In this document: positions 26,739 through 35,640 of the stretch, one piece after another
Numbering within the stretch: position 1 is the first letter of the stretch
Layout: the number at the start of each line of letters is the position of its first letter
Assembly: GCA_029561455.1 (NCBI GenBank)
Contig: JAKQIY010000065.1
Span: 21,001-85,000 of the forward strand
Direction of reading: 5' to 3'
Source of the DNA: a bacterium
GTDB lineage: Bacteria > Zhuqueibacterota > Zhuqueibacteria > Residuimicrobiales > Krinioviventaceae
DNA: 64,000 bases
The notes under the pieces: model-generated
The model's input: only the letters and a program-made list of their open reading frames with translations
Databases searched by the model: none
Told to the model about the DNA's origin: nothing
Position numbers and translations under genes: made by a program

Positions 26739-29270
26739 ATGTTAAAGCATACTTGTAAAAGAATCAACATACCGGGAATAGTTGTCTTGTTAACAGCCAT
26801 CATTTTCATTTTTACAGCCGATCTGGCAGCTGTTACGCACCCTATCTGGAATCCCACGGGGAATGTCGATTCGTTGAAAAATAATGTTAAAAATTATCTT
26901 TCACTTTCCAATTCGCAGCTCAGGAATAAACTGGATAATTCCGGTAAAGCCAATACTCAAAATGCCGCCATGGTCAATATAACATACGATTTTGCCCTGC
27001 TTTACCACTTGACCGGAGAAAACCGCTATGCTGATAAAGCCGCGACGCTTTTAGCCAGGTATGCCGAGGTGTTTCCCAATTGGCCGCTTGATTACAGCGA
27101 TAAACGCGGCCACTATATGTGGTGGAAGAACTGGTTTCACCGCGATCTGGGTGAAGTAGCCAGATTTTTACCACAAGCTTACGATCTGATCGCCACCAGC
27201 GGCGCTTTGGAACGAATTAGCCAGGATACAGGACAAAAAGTGCTGACCCTGTTTCAGCAAATTGTACAGGTCGATTTGGGTTATAAACTATTCTTTTTTA
27301 ATGCCGCCGGCACCCGCCCCCTGGGACTGATGATCTTTGGCAGGGTTCTGGACGACCCGGAACTGGTTCACCTGGGCTACTGGTATTATAACCGCCTTAT
27401 CCATGAAATGTTTTGCCACGATGGTTTTTGGCTGGAAGGCAGCTATGAATATGGCGCCAGCATTGTCGGTGATATTACCCAAAAAGATTATGCGTTTTAT
27501 TGCAATGGTTACTCAGACCCGGAAGGTTATACCCACATTCCCTTTGACCCGGTCTGGGATCCGCAGCGTCTCGACAACCTGGATTTTAACGCCATTTTTG
27601 GTGATATTTATGATCGCATTAATTTTGCATTATGGAAGACGGCGCTGCCGGATGATAAATGGCCGGTTTTGAATGAAACTTTTGCCTTCCCCACCGGTTA
27701 CAGTAATCAACAATACCATCCACAGCGGGAACCGTTGACAGAATCACGATTATTCGGCGGACTTGGACATGCCGCGCTGACTTTGGGCAACGGCTTGGAA
27801 CAAATCCAAACCCGGTTTGATTTCAGTAATGCCATTGGCCACAGTCATAACGATGCCCTGCATCTGATCTATTTCAGCAAAGGGGTTCAGGTTGTCGGCG
27901 GCACCGGCTATACCGAGGGTAATCGCGATTGGAACAATTCAACAATTAACCAAAATCTTGTCGTTGTCAATGCCAAAGAACAAAAAAGCGAAAGCTGGAA
28001 TGATCGCACTCCCTCGCCCTATATTCCAGGCAAGGGGAGAATCGAAGGTATGCCGGAAAGACTCCCCTTCCCGGATACCAATATGCATAATAATGTGATA
28101 ATGTTTGAACCGGGTTTTCAGGATTTCAAACAAGTGCAGGTAACTGAAGTAGATGCCCTGGATGCCTATGCCAATTCCGGCGCTACCCGCTACCGGCGCA
28201 CTCTGGCGCTAGTCAGTATTTCAGAGAACGATACCTATCTGGTCGATTTGTTCCGTTTACAGGGAGGCTCACAATATGACTGGTGCATTCATGGCGGCTA
28301 TGACAATTATCAGATCACCACAAACCTGAACCTGAAAAGCGCCTCAGGCAAGTTCGGCAGTATAGCCATCAAGAAAAAAGCGGAAACCAATGCAGCCTGG
28401 TATGGCGAAATTGCTTATGCCAACGCCAAACACCGGTTCACCATGTGCGGAGCGCCCGCCACTGCCGTATTTACCGGCAAAGCCCCGCAATCCATTAAAA
28501 ACGGCGGTCAGCAGGATTATTTATTCGCACGGCGAATGACAAACAGCAACGCCGATGAAAATTACCTGGTTGTACACGAAACTTTTACCTCCGCGCCGCA
28601 TATCCGTGCTGTTGAAAAGCTGATCTTTACTGAAGAAACCGGCTCGGCCGTTGGTATCAAGGTTACCCTGGATAATGGTCGGATCGATTATATCATCCAC
28701 ACCCTGGATGACGGCCCCGATTTCCCGGAACATAAAATCACCGGCGGCGACGAGATTCTGATCCGCGGCAAGTTCGCTCATATCCGGATGGTCGGAGGCA
28801 GTGTGGAGTGGATGTACCTGGTGCAGGGGAAATCATTAACGGTCAATTCCCTGGCCATCGAATCGCGGAACCCGGAATACTCATTCCGGGGAATTGTTAA
28901 CCGAGTTGAGAGGAGGCAAGAAGGCGCTGCTGCTAACTGCCTGGTTGTCGACACGTCGCTGCCGGCTGAAACCTTGCCCGGTAAATCCATTATCTTGACC
29001 TGGGCTAATGGCTGGAACTGGGCATATACTATTAAAGAAGCGACGGGCAACACCATTACTTTAAATGAAGAACCGGGATTTACCTGGAATGGCGATAAAA
29101 TAAATATGCGCTTTTTCCCTGCCGGTCAATACCTAGGCCCGGTACAATTTATCATACCCGGAATTGCACTGTTGAATGGTGGGCAAACTATAAGTACGGA
29201 ATACATTCAATCAGTCGATAAGACACCCCCGGCAATACCAAAAATTAAAGGTGCACGTAAAGATAAATAA
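26739..29270 (+). CDS. Secreted heparinase II/III-family polysaccharide lyase (shorter paralog)
   Basis: An 843-residue secreted enzyme, closely similar to the first about 845 residues of the gene at 20689. Shared blocks include HPIWNPTG, DFALLYHLTGENRYAD, FFFNAAGTRPLG and the histidine motif IGHSHNDALHLIYF (about 365-378), where the paralog has GHQHADALHLL. A signal peptide covers about 1-32 (IVVLLTAIIFIFTADLAAV). It ends just after the catalytic region in a basic tail (KIKGARKDK) and lacks the Ig-like, carbohydrate-binding and repeat modules of its paralog and any sorting domain. It is therefore probably periplasmic or soluble rather than displayed. AAAGGA precedes the ATG. Confidence 0.88.
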   Translation: MLKHTCKRINIPGIVVLLTAIIFIFTADLAAVTHPIWNPTGNVDSLKNNVKNYLSLSNSQLRNKLDNSGKANTQNAAMVNITYDFALLYHLTGENRYADKAATLLARYAEVFPNWPLDYSDKRGHYMWWKNWFHRDLGEVARFLPQAYDLIATSGALERISQDTGQKVLTLFQQIVQVDLGYKLFFFNAAGTRPLGLMIFGRVLDDPELVHLGYWYYNRLIHEMFCHDGFWLEGSYEYGASIVGDITQKDYAFYCNGYSDPEGYTHIPFDPVWDPQRLDNLDFNAIFGDIYDRINFALWKTALPDDKWPVLNETFAFPTGYSNQQYHPQREPLTESRLFGGLGHAALTLGNGLEQIQTRFDFSNAIGHSHNDALHLIYFSKGVQVVGGTGYTEGNRDWNNSTINQNLVVVNAKEQKSESWNDRTPSPYIPGKGRIEGMPERLPFPDTNMHNNVIMFEPGFQDFKQVQVTEVDALDAYANSGATRYRRTLALVSISENDTYLVDLFRLQGGSQYDWCIHGGYDNYQITTNLNLKSASGKFGSIAIKKKAETNAAWYGEIAYANAKHRFTMCGAPATAVFTGKAPQSIKNGGQQDYLFARRMTNSNADENYLVVHETFTSAPHIRAVEKLIFTEETGSAVGIKVTLDNGRIDYIIHTLDDGPDFPEHKITGGDEILIRGKFAHIRMVGGSVEWMYLVQGKSLTVNSLAIESRNPEYSFRGIVNRVERRQEGAAANCLVVDTSLPAETLPGKSIILTWANGWNWAYTIKEATGNTITLNEEPGFTWNGDKINMRFFPAGQYLGPVQFIIPGIALLNGGQTISTEYIQSVDKTPPAIPKIKGARKDK

Positions 29271-29277
29271 AAAACTC

Positions 29278-29508
29278 ACTACCGGACACTTTATGGACTC
29301 GGTTTCAAACATGCTACCCCTACGGGGTTTGAGCTTGTATTTATGTATTATTCTATAAACATATCACCCCCTACCGGGGGTTAATTTCATTTAATTGACT
29401 TAAAAATAACCGCGAAGCGGTGAAATGTTTGTAGAAAGAGAGCCATCTCAGCACAATCTAACCCCGTAGGGGTGATATGTCGGGAACTTATAAAAAGTGT
29501 CCGGTAGT
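29278..29508. mobile_element. 231-bp MITE-like element with 15-bp terminal inverted repeats
   Basis: The left end actaccggacacttt (29278-29292) is the perfect reverse complement of the right end aaagtgtccggtagt (29494-29508). Inside are four small hairpin modules: acccctacggggt (29316-29328), accccctaccgggggt (29367-29382), accgcgaagcggt followed by gaaatgttt (29409-29430), and accccgtaggggt followed by gatatgt (29461-29480). It has no coding potential and lies between two converging genes. No target-site duplication is obvious. It could be a MITE or a folded non-coding repeat. Confidence 0.6.
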
Positions 29509-29516
29509 AAGATAAA

Positions 29517-29549
29517 AAAAAAGCTCCGGTTATATCAGCCGGAGCTTTT
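29517..29549 (-). terminator. Rho-independent terminator of the second sorting-domain protein gene
   Basis: Stem aagctccgg (29521-29529) / ccggagctt (29539-29547). On the minus strand it is followed by a long T run (the A run at 29514-29522), 20 bp past the stop of the gene at 29568. Confidence 0.9.
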
Positions 29550-29567
29550 ACATTCTAAATTCCCAAT

Positions 29568-30584
29568 TCATCGGGCATAGATCATCTTGCGGGTTAAAAT
29601 AGATTCGTTGGTGCGCAATTCACAGAAATAAATCCCCGCGGTAACCTGCTGCCCGCTGTCGTCAATGCCATTCCAGTTAATAGAAAAAGATCCGGCGCCC
29701 TGCTGCTCATTCACCAGGCGGGTAATATAATCTCCCAACAAGTTGAATATGGTCAGTTGCACCATAGTATCTGCAACCAGGTTGTACCTGATGGTGGTTT
29801 CGGGATTAAAAGGATTGGGGTAATTCTGCGCCAGTTCATGCTGCGCCGGTAAAGCAGCAACACTGGTTGTGACCGAAACCGGGCTGAACGTACTGGTCTT
29901 GCCTTTAATATCCACAGCTTCAAGTTTATAATAATAAGTATGACCGGGATTAACATTTTTATCCGTAAAAGAATAACGAGTCTGTACAGTACTATTCCCG
30001 GCGCCACGTACCATAATATTATTGATCTTTTCAAAATTTACCGCCATATCAACACTGCGGTAAACATTAAAGCCCAGGTTATTCACTTCGCTCTCGGTGG
30101 TCCACTTTAATTCAATAACACTGTTTCTGTATTGAGCGCCAAAAGACGATAACTCTACCGGCAGGGAAAAATCATTCGGGCCGATTTGCTGGTTTTGATT
30201 AATATCCAACGTAGCTTTTAGTGTTTTAGTTTCTCCTGCAAAGGGACCAACACTGACATTTAAAAATATAATCGTAATTTCATCTCCAAAATTAGCATTG
30301 GTTGCGCCGCCGCCGCCAGATTGGTACCAGGTCCATTTAGCGTCAACATCCACGCCCCAACCGTTACTGACATTATATACAGTTGTGGTGCTGGTTGGAT
30401 TTTTGGAAAGAAAAGCGGTTACAAGTATGTCATTATCATTCGGGGAACTATTATCTGAATTATGTACGAATCCCCAAACCGTTTTGGGAACAGAGTATAC
30501 AAAATCAGGGAGCAGAAAAAGAACAAGAAACAATACAGTTATTGCACCCCAACCCTTGCCTTTAAAATTGTAACAGTTTTTCAT
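29568..30584 (-). CDS. Secreted FN3 protein with C-terminal 'PNPFNP' sorting domain (paralog)
   Basis: A 338-residue protein with the layout of the one at 25347. It has a signal peptide (AITVLFLVLFLLPDFVYS), a small N-terminal beta domain (VPKTVWGFVHNSDNSSPNDN; the paralog has HIWSFVYNSDGSTPANGD), and an FN3-like domain beginning LPVELSSFGAQYRNSVIELKW. It ends in the sorting domain ELAQNYPNPFNPETTIRYNL, GDYITRLV, INWNGIDDSGQQV and MIYAR. AAGGAA precedes the ATG. The duplicate pairing of this family with the heparinase-like lyases points to a shared process, probably surface glycan handling. Confidence 0.85.
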   Translation of the reverse strand: MKNCYNFKGKGWGAITVLFLVLFLLPDFVYSVPKTVWGFVHNSDNSSPNDNDILVTAFLSKNPTSTTTVYNVSNGWGVDVDAKWTWYQSGGGGATNANFGDEITIIFLNVSVGPFAGETKTLKATLDINQNQQIGPNDFSLPVELSSFGAQYRNSVIELKWTTESEVNNLGFNVYRSVDMAVNFEKINNIMVRGAGNSTVQTRYSFTDKNVNPGHTYYYKLEAVDIKGKTSTFSPVSVTTSVAALPAQHELAQNYPNPFNPETTIRYNLVADTMVQLTIFNLLGDYITRLVNEQQGAGSFSINWNGIDDSGQQVTAGIYFCELRTNESILTRKMIYAR

Positions 30585-31106
30585 AGCTCATTCCTTTGCT
30601 TAAAGTCAATATTGAAATTCTTTTATTTCCTTACCGGATAAAATGGACAAATACCAGTACAAAATTACCTGTTTTTTTCAAAATTTTAATTCAATTTCAG
30701 ATAATTACAAATTTCATGCCGAATTTAATTTTTGTTACAAAATAATCTTACTCAACCAACAGCACAAGTCTTTTATTCATTCCTGGTGTATTAATGGGGC
30801 AGGTTACAATGGAAAAGTAAAATATGCGTCGCCAGCATAATAGCAGGGAAAACACACATCAATACCACATAATGAGTTCGAGACTCGGACTGTTATCATA
30901 TATGGCTTGTAAATAATTTAACATACGAACAAAACCGGTATATTCCCGTTTATGGTAAGAATCTTGCAAATTTTACATTTGGGAGGAATGATTTTATAAA
31001 CTTGAATGATACTAATTCACTCCGGTTTGCACATTATTTTCTAATGGGCAATAACAGATAAATATAAACTCCGGCGGCCCCCATTTATTAAGCACTGGTT
31101 TATTGC
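30585..31106. other. Intergenic region downstream of the polysaccharide cluster
   Basis: AT-rich. It should hold the promoter of the gene ending at 29568 (minus strand) and the 3' end of the polysaccharide operon. Only a weak stem (taagca / tgctta, about 31089-31109) is seen at the operon end. No gene supported. Confidence 0.45.
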
Positions 31107-32330
31107 TTAGCGTTTGTTTTTCTCCAGCACGTGGACAAATTCATCACCGAGTCTATCACGCGAAAACTCTTTTTCCGCCAGTTTGCGGGAAGCGAGCCCC
31201 ATTGCTTCGCGCATTTGTTTATCGGCACAAAATTTTTCCACAGTATCGGCAAATTCTACCGGATCGTCCGGCTTGCACACCAGGCCGCATTTGTTGGCGG
31301 TTATCATATCTGCAAGCCAGCCGGGATAATTGTTCAACACCGGTATGCCGCTGGAGATATAATCAAAAAACTTGTTGGGTGATGTGCCGTAATAGAATTC
31401 CGGGATGTTGGCTAAAATCATCATTCCCACATCAAATCGGGGTAATAATTCCGCCAGTTCAGTTTTAACAACCCGGTCAACCCAGGTAATATAATCTGTC
31501 AACCCTTCGTCGACCGAGCGTTTTACCAGTCGCTCTTTTTGCGAGCCCGTGCCGATAAAAATAAAATGCATGCCGTGTTTGTGTCTTTTTTTCAATTCGG
31601 CAATGCCGTCCAGAACCGCGTCAAGGCCATTCGCCCGGCCATGCGCCCCGGTAAAAACAAAACGAACATCTCCCGGCTTGCCATAATTCGGTTCCGGCGC
31701 GCCCGTTGGCTTGGGCATAAACAAATCCAGGTCGCTGCAATTGGGTATTATACTGATCTGCTCTTCCGGGTAGCCGGCGCGCTTGATGCCATCTTTGATT
31801 CCCGGCGCCAGGGCAATAATATGTTGAGCGGCCCGATAGATGGAATGCTCCATGTTGATCAAAAACCAACGCGCCAGGGGATTCTTCATGGCGCCCAAAG
31901 CAAAGATCAACTCCGGCCACAGATCGCGCACTTCAAAAACAAACGGCACCTTTAACTTTTTCGCCGCGCTTTTTGCCGGCAATCCTACGGTTAGCGGGGT
32001 CGAAGTGGCAAAAATTAAATCCGGCCGTGACTCTAGTATACGGCTATATGTGCCAAACGCAAAGCGGAAAAAGGCGATGGTGCGTTGCCACAGGTTCATA
32101 TTGTTCGAATATGGCGCTTTGATCAACTTGACGGTGATCCCGTCGATTATGATCTCTCTCTTACCTTTTTGATAAAGCAAGCGTTGGTCCATTTTGGTGT
32201 TGCTTTTAGCGGAAGATATCATAGTAACTTTATGACCTGCCGCAACCAGCTTGATCGCCCATTCATACGAACGAATACCGGACCCGCCTTCCGGGGTAGA
32301 AAAATATTGATGAATATAAACGATATGCAT
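31107..32330 (-). CDS. GT4-family glycosyltransferase, WbuB-like
   Basis: A 407-residue GT-B glycosyltransferase. The N-terminus MHIVYIHQYF...GGSGIRSYEWA is that of the WbuB-type (fucosamine transferase-like) subgroup. The donor-binding C-terminal half has VFTGAHGRANGLDAVLDGI and the acidic motif EFYYGTSPNKFFDYISSGIPV. It acts on the cytoplasmic side, adding a sugar to the lipid-linked repeat unit; donor and linkage are not readable. Last gene of the cluster, 13 nt after the heparinase-like gene. Confidence 0.88.
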   Translation of the reverse strand: MHIVYIHQYFSTPEGGSGIRSYEWAIKLVAAGHKVTMISSAKSNTKMDQRLLYQKGKREIIIDGITVKLIKAPYSNNMNLWQRTIAFFRFAFGTYSRILESRPDLIFATSTPLTVGLPAKSAAKKLKVPFVFEVRDLWPELIFALGAMKNPLARWFLINMEHSIYRAAQHIIALAPGIKDGIKRAGYPEEQISIIPNCSDLDLFMPKPTGAPEPNYGKPGDVRFVFTGAHGRANGLDAVLDGIAELKKRHKHGMHFIFIGTGSQKERLVKRSVDEGLTDYITWVDRVVKTELAELLPRFDVGMMILANIPEFYYGTSPNKFFDYISSGIPVLNNYPGWLADMITANKCGLVCKPDDPVEFADTVEKFCADKQMREAMGLASRKLAEKEFSRDRLGDEFVHVLEKNKR

Positions 32331-32343
32331 AGTATTACTTCCG

Positions 32344-34437
32344 TTAATTTATGTTAAATACTGTTTTGGTCAGGGAAGGAACCCTGTCCACTTGAATATA
32401 ATATTTATTATTATCAGCGTCCGCCAATACAATAGTATCATTATTATAGTCCGGCAGCATCGTATTGCCCAATGAAATAACAGTTATATACCGCACCGGC
32501 AGGTCCCGGTGCGAATTGGCAATTATTACCGGGGACGGTTTTCTTTCGCCATAATAAAGCGAATCAAAACCCGCCGGTAACGATTCATTACCTTTATGAT
32601 ATTCGAATCGGCGCTCTGCTCCTGCCAGTAATGTCAGCATTGCCGGGGAACCGGCGCAATCCAGCCGTACACTGTTGTCCTGAATCTTTTGCATGCAATC
32701 GGCAAGCTGCCAGTGCAAGGTCACTTTATGACGGCCTTGCCCGGTAATATCGTCAACGATAATCCAGCAGTTCAAGGCATCAACCTGCATTACAGAACGG
32801 TGATGAACAATATGATCACCCAGTCTTTTAAAACCGAAATGAGCGGCGGCAAAGCATGGATTTCCATCCACATTGCTCATTACCGGACGACTGGTTTGCA
32901 GCCAGTCGTACATAATGAACCGTTCTCCATAAGACATCTGCCCGGCGTCATCTACCATTATTGTATTATGAGCCCCTGAGCCGTTAAAAAAATGCCGCCA
33001 GTGTGTAGCGGTGTTGTATAAATACGACCCGGAATCCCGCAGCACATTTACACCACGCCACCATAAATCCAGGTGCAGGCAGTCCGCCTGGCCCGGACGG
33101 GTTTTAAAACTGTGACAACGGATCAATCCCCAACTTAAAGCGCCGCGCAAGGTATAATACCCGCCGTCGTTAAAAGCGCTGGTTACATAAGGCACATCTA
33201 CACGAACTGCCGTTGAGGCGTTTTCACCCCAATACCACAACAGGTCTTCATCCCAGGGTCCGGCAGGATATAATTTTTGGTTATATAACTGGTAATAGAG
33301 CGCCTGGATCACCGGTCTGTAATCGAGATAGTCACAGGTATTCAGGGGTACAATGATCGAACCGTCATTCGAACCGTAATTCGGCACCCGGCCGGTTTCA
33401 CCATCCTGCATCTGATAAAGGAAATCAACCGCTTTTTTTACTTTATTTATAAACGTTTCAGGAAAAGTATCTTTATACACCTGTCCCAGGCGCAGAGACC
33501 ATAAAATTGTGTGCAGCATCAGGCGGTGATAATTTAAAGAATGTTGAATATAAGCGCCATCGGCAAAGATCTGTTTTAATGCGGTATTTACCAGGATTGC
33601 TTTACCGCGCCGCCGCCAGCGCCGGGCTTGTTTAAACTCCGGGAATAATAATCCAGCCGTGTATAACCCGGTCGCTTCTGTAAGCGCATGATTGGTACGA
33701 GTGGAAATGGCATAACGAATATTCCCATCTATGCGCTCTGCGTGTACAGCAATAGCCTTGAACAACTTGAATTTTCGTTCTGTACTGGTAGCGGCGGCAT
33801 TATTAAATGCGAAACCGGCAAAACATATAGCCATCAGGCGCAGCGCGCATTCCTGGCCGCAATAGTAATTCGGACCCCGGTTTGGCTGATTATTCTCAAG
33901 CCAGTCCTCAAACAACTCCCAAAATTTTGCCGGGTACTTGTTATCGCCAGTTACAGCAAAAGCGCGGACTAGCAGGTATGCCCAGGCAAACCGCGATGGT
34001 TCCCATATATATTTAATATCTCCCAAATCAGGATCAAAATCTTGCAATTCACACCAATGGCGGGCGGAATCTGCGCGTTTGCCGGTAACAGGATTGCGAA
34101 ACCAGTCCGGTTTATCACCCAGGGAATAACTATGATTAAAAAAATAAAAAAACCGGTTATGCAGTATTTCATCAGCCCTTTTAATGATATCTGAATGCCA
34201 GGCCGACGTGCATACCGGTAAATGGTTTGCAGTAAAAAAGAATTTCCTTTCCCTGGTCAACATGCCCGCTACATCGCCGCGCACATACTCTTCCAGGTGA
34301 ATTTGATCCCACAAACGCATCGGGAATTTGTGCTTTTGCCACCCGGTCTTCCGTTCCAGCAAATAATAAATTCGGAACAAAAGGAATCCTGGGCCATAAT
34401 TTTTTATGATTTGCAGAATTCTATCGAGCCTGTTCAT
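32344..34437 (-). CDS. Heparinase II/III-like protein within the polysaccharide cluster
   Basis: A 697-residue protein with an N-terminal helical domain (about 100-370) and a C-terminal heparinase II/III domain. The latter holds PGQADCLHLDLWWRGVNVLRD and SGSYLYN, then WRHFFNGSGAHNTIMVDD (conserved His/Asp/Asn). It has no signal peptide, unlike the lyases at 20689 and 26739, and is only distantly related to them. Such unsecreted homologues are often found inside exopolysaccharide clusters, where the role (trimming or modifying the glycan) is not well established. It overlaps the upstream glycosyltransferase gene by 4 nt. Confidence 0.85.
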   Translation of the reverse strand: MNRLDRILQIIKNYGPGFLLFRIYYLLERKTGWQKHKFPMRLWDQIHLEEYVRGDVAGMLTRERKFFFTANHLPVCTSAWHSDIIKRADEILHNRFFYFFNHSYSLGDKPDWFRNPVTGKRADSARHWCELQDFDPDLGDIKYIWEPSRFAWAYLLVRAFAVTGDNKYPAKFWELFEDWLENNQPNRGPNYYCGQECALRLMAICFAGFAFNNAAATSTERKFKLFKAIAVHAERIDGNIRYAISTRTNHALTEATGLYTAGLLFPEFKQARRWRRRGKAILVNTALKQIFADGAYIQHSLNYHRLMLHTILWSLRLGQVYKDTFPETFINKVKKAVDFLYQMQDGETGRVPNYGSNDGSIIVPLNTCDYLDYRPVIQALYYQLYNQKLYPAGPWDEDLLWYWGENASTAVRVDVPYVTSAFNDGGYYTLRGALSWGLIRCHSFKTRPGQADCLHLDLWWRGVNVLRDSGSYLYNTATHWRHFFNGSGAHNTIMVDDAGQMSYGERFIMYDWLQTSRPVMSNVDGNPCFAAAHFGFKRLGDHIVHHRSVMQVDALNCWIIVDDITGQGRHKVTLHWQLADCMQKIQDNSVRLDCAGSPAMLTLLAGAERRFEYHKGNESLPAGFDSLYYGERKPSPVIIANSHRDLPVRYITVISLGNTMLPDYNNDTIVLADADNNKYYIQVDRVPSLTKTVFNIN

Positions 34438-35600
34438 TTTTTTAACATTCCGGCATAAAAGAGCCCCAAATTCTTTTCCACAATGCCCCAGTTAAACTTT
34501 TCGATAAAGGCTTTTCTGCCGCGTTCACCCATCTCGCGCGCAAGGGATGGATTATCGACTATTTTGAGAATAGCATCAACATAAGCCTGGGGATCATCAG
34601 CCTGCACGACAAATCCTGCCTGCTCATTTTCAACATACGTATAACTGGACGGCATGTTGGAAGCGACTATCGGCACGCTTTGCGACATGTATTCAAAAAA
34701 CTTGGAGGGCACATTTTCCTTTTGCACATACTGACCGCAATATTGCAGTAAACTCAGCCCGACACCGGCTTCGCGGATAAATTTCGGCAGTTCCTTGCCG
34801 GATAAATGCGGCACCAGGTTAAGCACATCTTTATATTCAGGCTTGGCGGCATATTCGTTCATTATATCTTCATGAATTTTGGCCCAGTATCTTTTGGTGG
34901 TATACACCTGTATTTCAGGGCGTACCATTTTTAAAATCCGCGCGACTTCAAAAAGCACCAGAGAACCCCGCGACGGGCTCGACGTGCCGGAATGAATGAC
35001 CGTATTTTTCCGTTTTTCCCATAATTCGTCCGGCACAGGTTCCGGGTTGTAATCATCCAGCGAGGCATAATTGGGCGTCCATACTGCCCGGCAGCCCAAT
35101 TTTGAAAAACGGTTAAAATGGTGCAAATATACGGCGGAAACGGAACCACAGATCATACCAAATATTGTTTCCAGAAACCATAGCAGGCCGCCAATGACCT
35201 GGCGAAGCGGCCATATATTAGGGAATTTCATGGGGATCTGCTTAAAATAAAATTCATGTATATCATACACAAAAGGTTTCCATTTGACCAGGCGCAGAAA
35301 CGCAGCAAAGGGTAAAAAGTCGGGATCGTGAAAATGATAAATATCGGCTTTTTGACGGAGGACCAAACCGCTTATTTTAAAATAGGTCTTTAGCCTTTCT
35401 TTTATACTATGCCAGCGGGGTATACCGATTACCTTTATACCATCGACAACCTTTTCATATTGCTCCCTTTCGGTAATGGCAATTAAAGTAACCTGCATAC
35501 CAAGTTTTTGCAGGGATCGGCAATGCCGGTAAAACACGCGCACATCGTTATCGGGATGTATGGTAAAGACACAAATTTTGCAATCCACTCTCACATCCAT
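34434..35600 (-). CDS. GT4-family glycosyltransferase
   Basis: A 388-residue GT-B enzyme. The N-terminal half has the acceptor-domain pattern KICVFTIHPDNDVRVFYRHCRSL and HFHDPDFLPFAAFLRL. The C-terminal half has the donor motif with acidic ends, ENVPSKFFEYMSQSVPIVASNMPS. AAAGGA precedes the ATG. One of three GT4 enzymes in a row at the end of the cluster. Sugar specificity unknown. Confidence 0.88.
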   Translation of the reverse strand: MDVRVDCKICVFTIHPDNDVRVFYRHCRSLQKLGMQVTLIAITEREQYEKVVDGIKVIGIPRWHSIKERLKTYFKISGLVLRQKADIYHFHDPDFLPFAAFLRLVKWKPFVYDIHEFYFKQIPMKFPNIWPLRQVIGGLLWFLETIFGMICGSVSAVYLHHFNRFSKLGCRAVWTPNYASLDDYNPEPVPDELWEKRKNTVIHSGTSSPSRGSLVLFEVARILKMVRPEIQVYTTKRYWAKIHEDIMNEYAAKPEYKDVLNLVPHLSGKELPKFIREAGVGLSLLQYCGQYVQKENVPSKFFEYMSQSVPIVASNMPSSYTYVENEQAGFVVQADDPQAYVDAILKIVDNPSLAREMGERGRKAFIEKFNWGIVEKNLGLFYAGMLKK

Positions 35601-35640
35601 TCCAGTGATCCTTTCCGGGATAATTATTTACACCAACTGT

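Noticed and set aside
29278..29508. Insertion sequence with transposase
   Set aside because: The interior has no open frame of useful length, so it is at most a non-autonomous element.
30643..30840. 65-codon frame in the intergenic region after the polysaccharide cluster
   Set aside because: AT-rich, Phe/Asn/Tyr-heavy product, no ribosome-binding site and no recognisable motif.
32344..34437. Third copy of the tandemly duplicated lyase family
   Set aside because: It shares only the general heparinase II/III fold; sequence blocks and lack of a signal peptide set it apart from the pair at 20689 and 26739.
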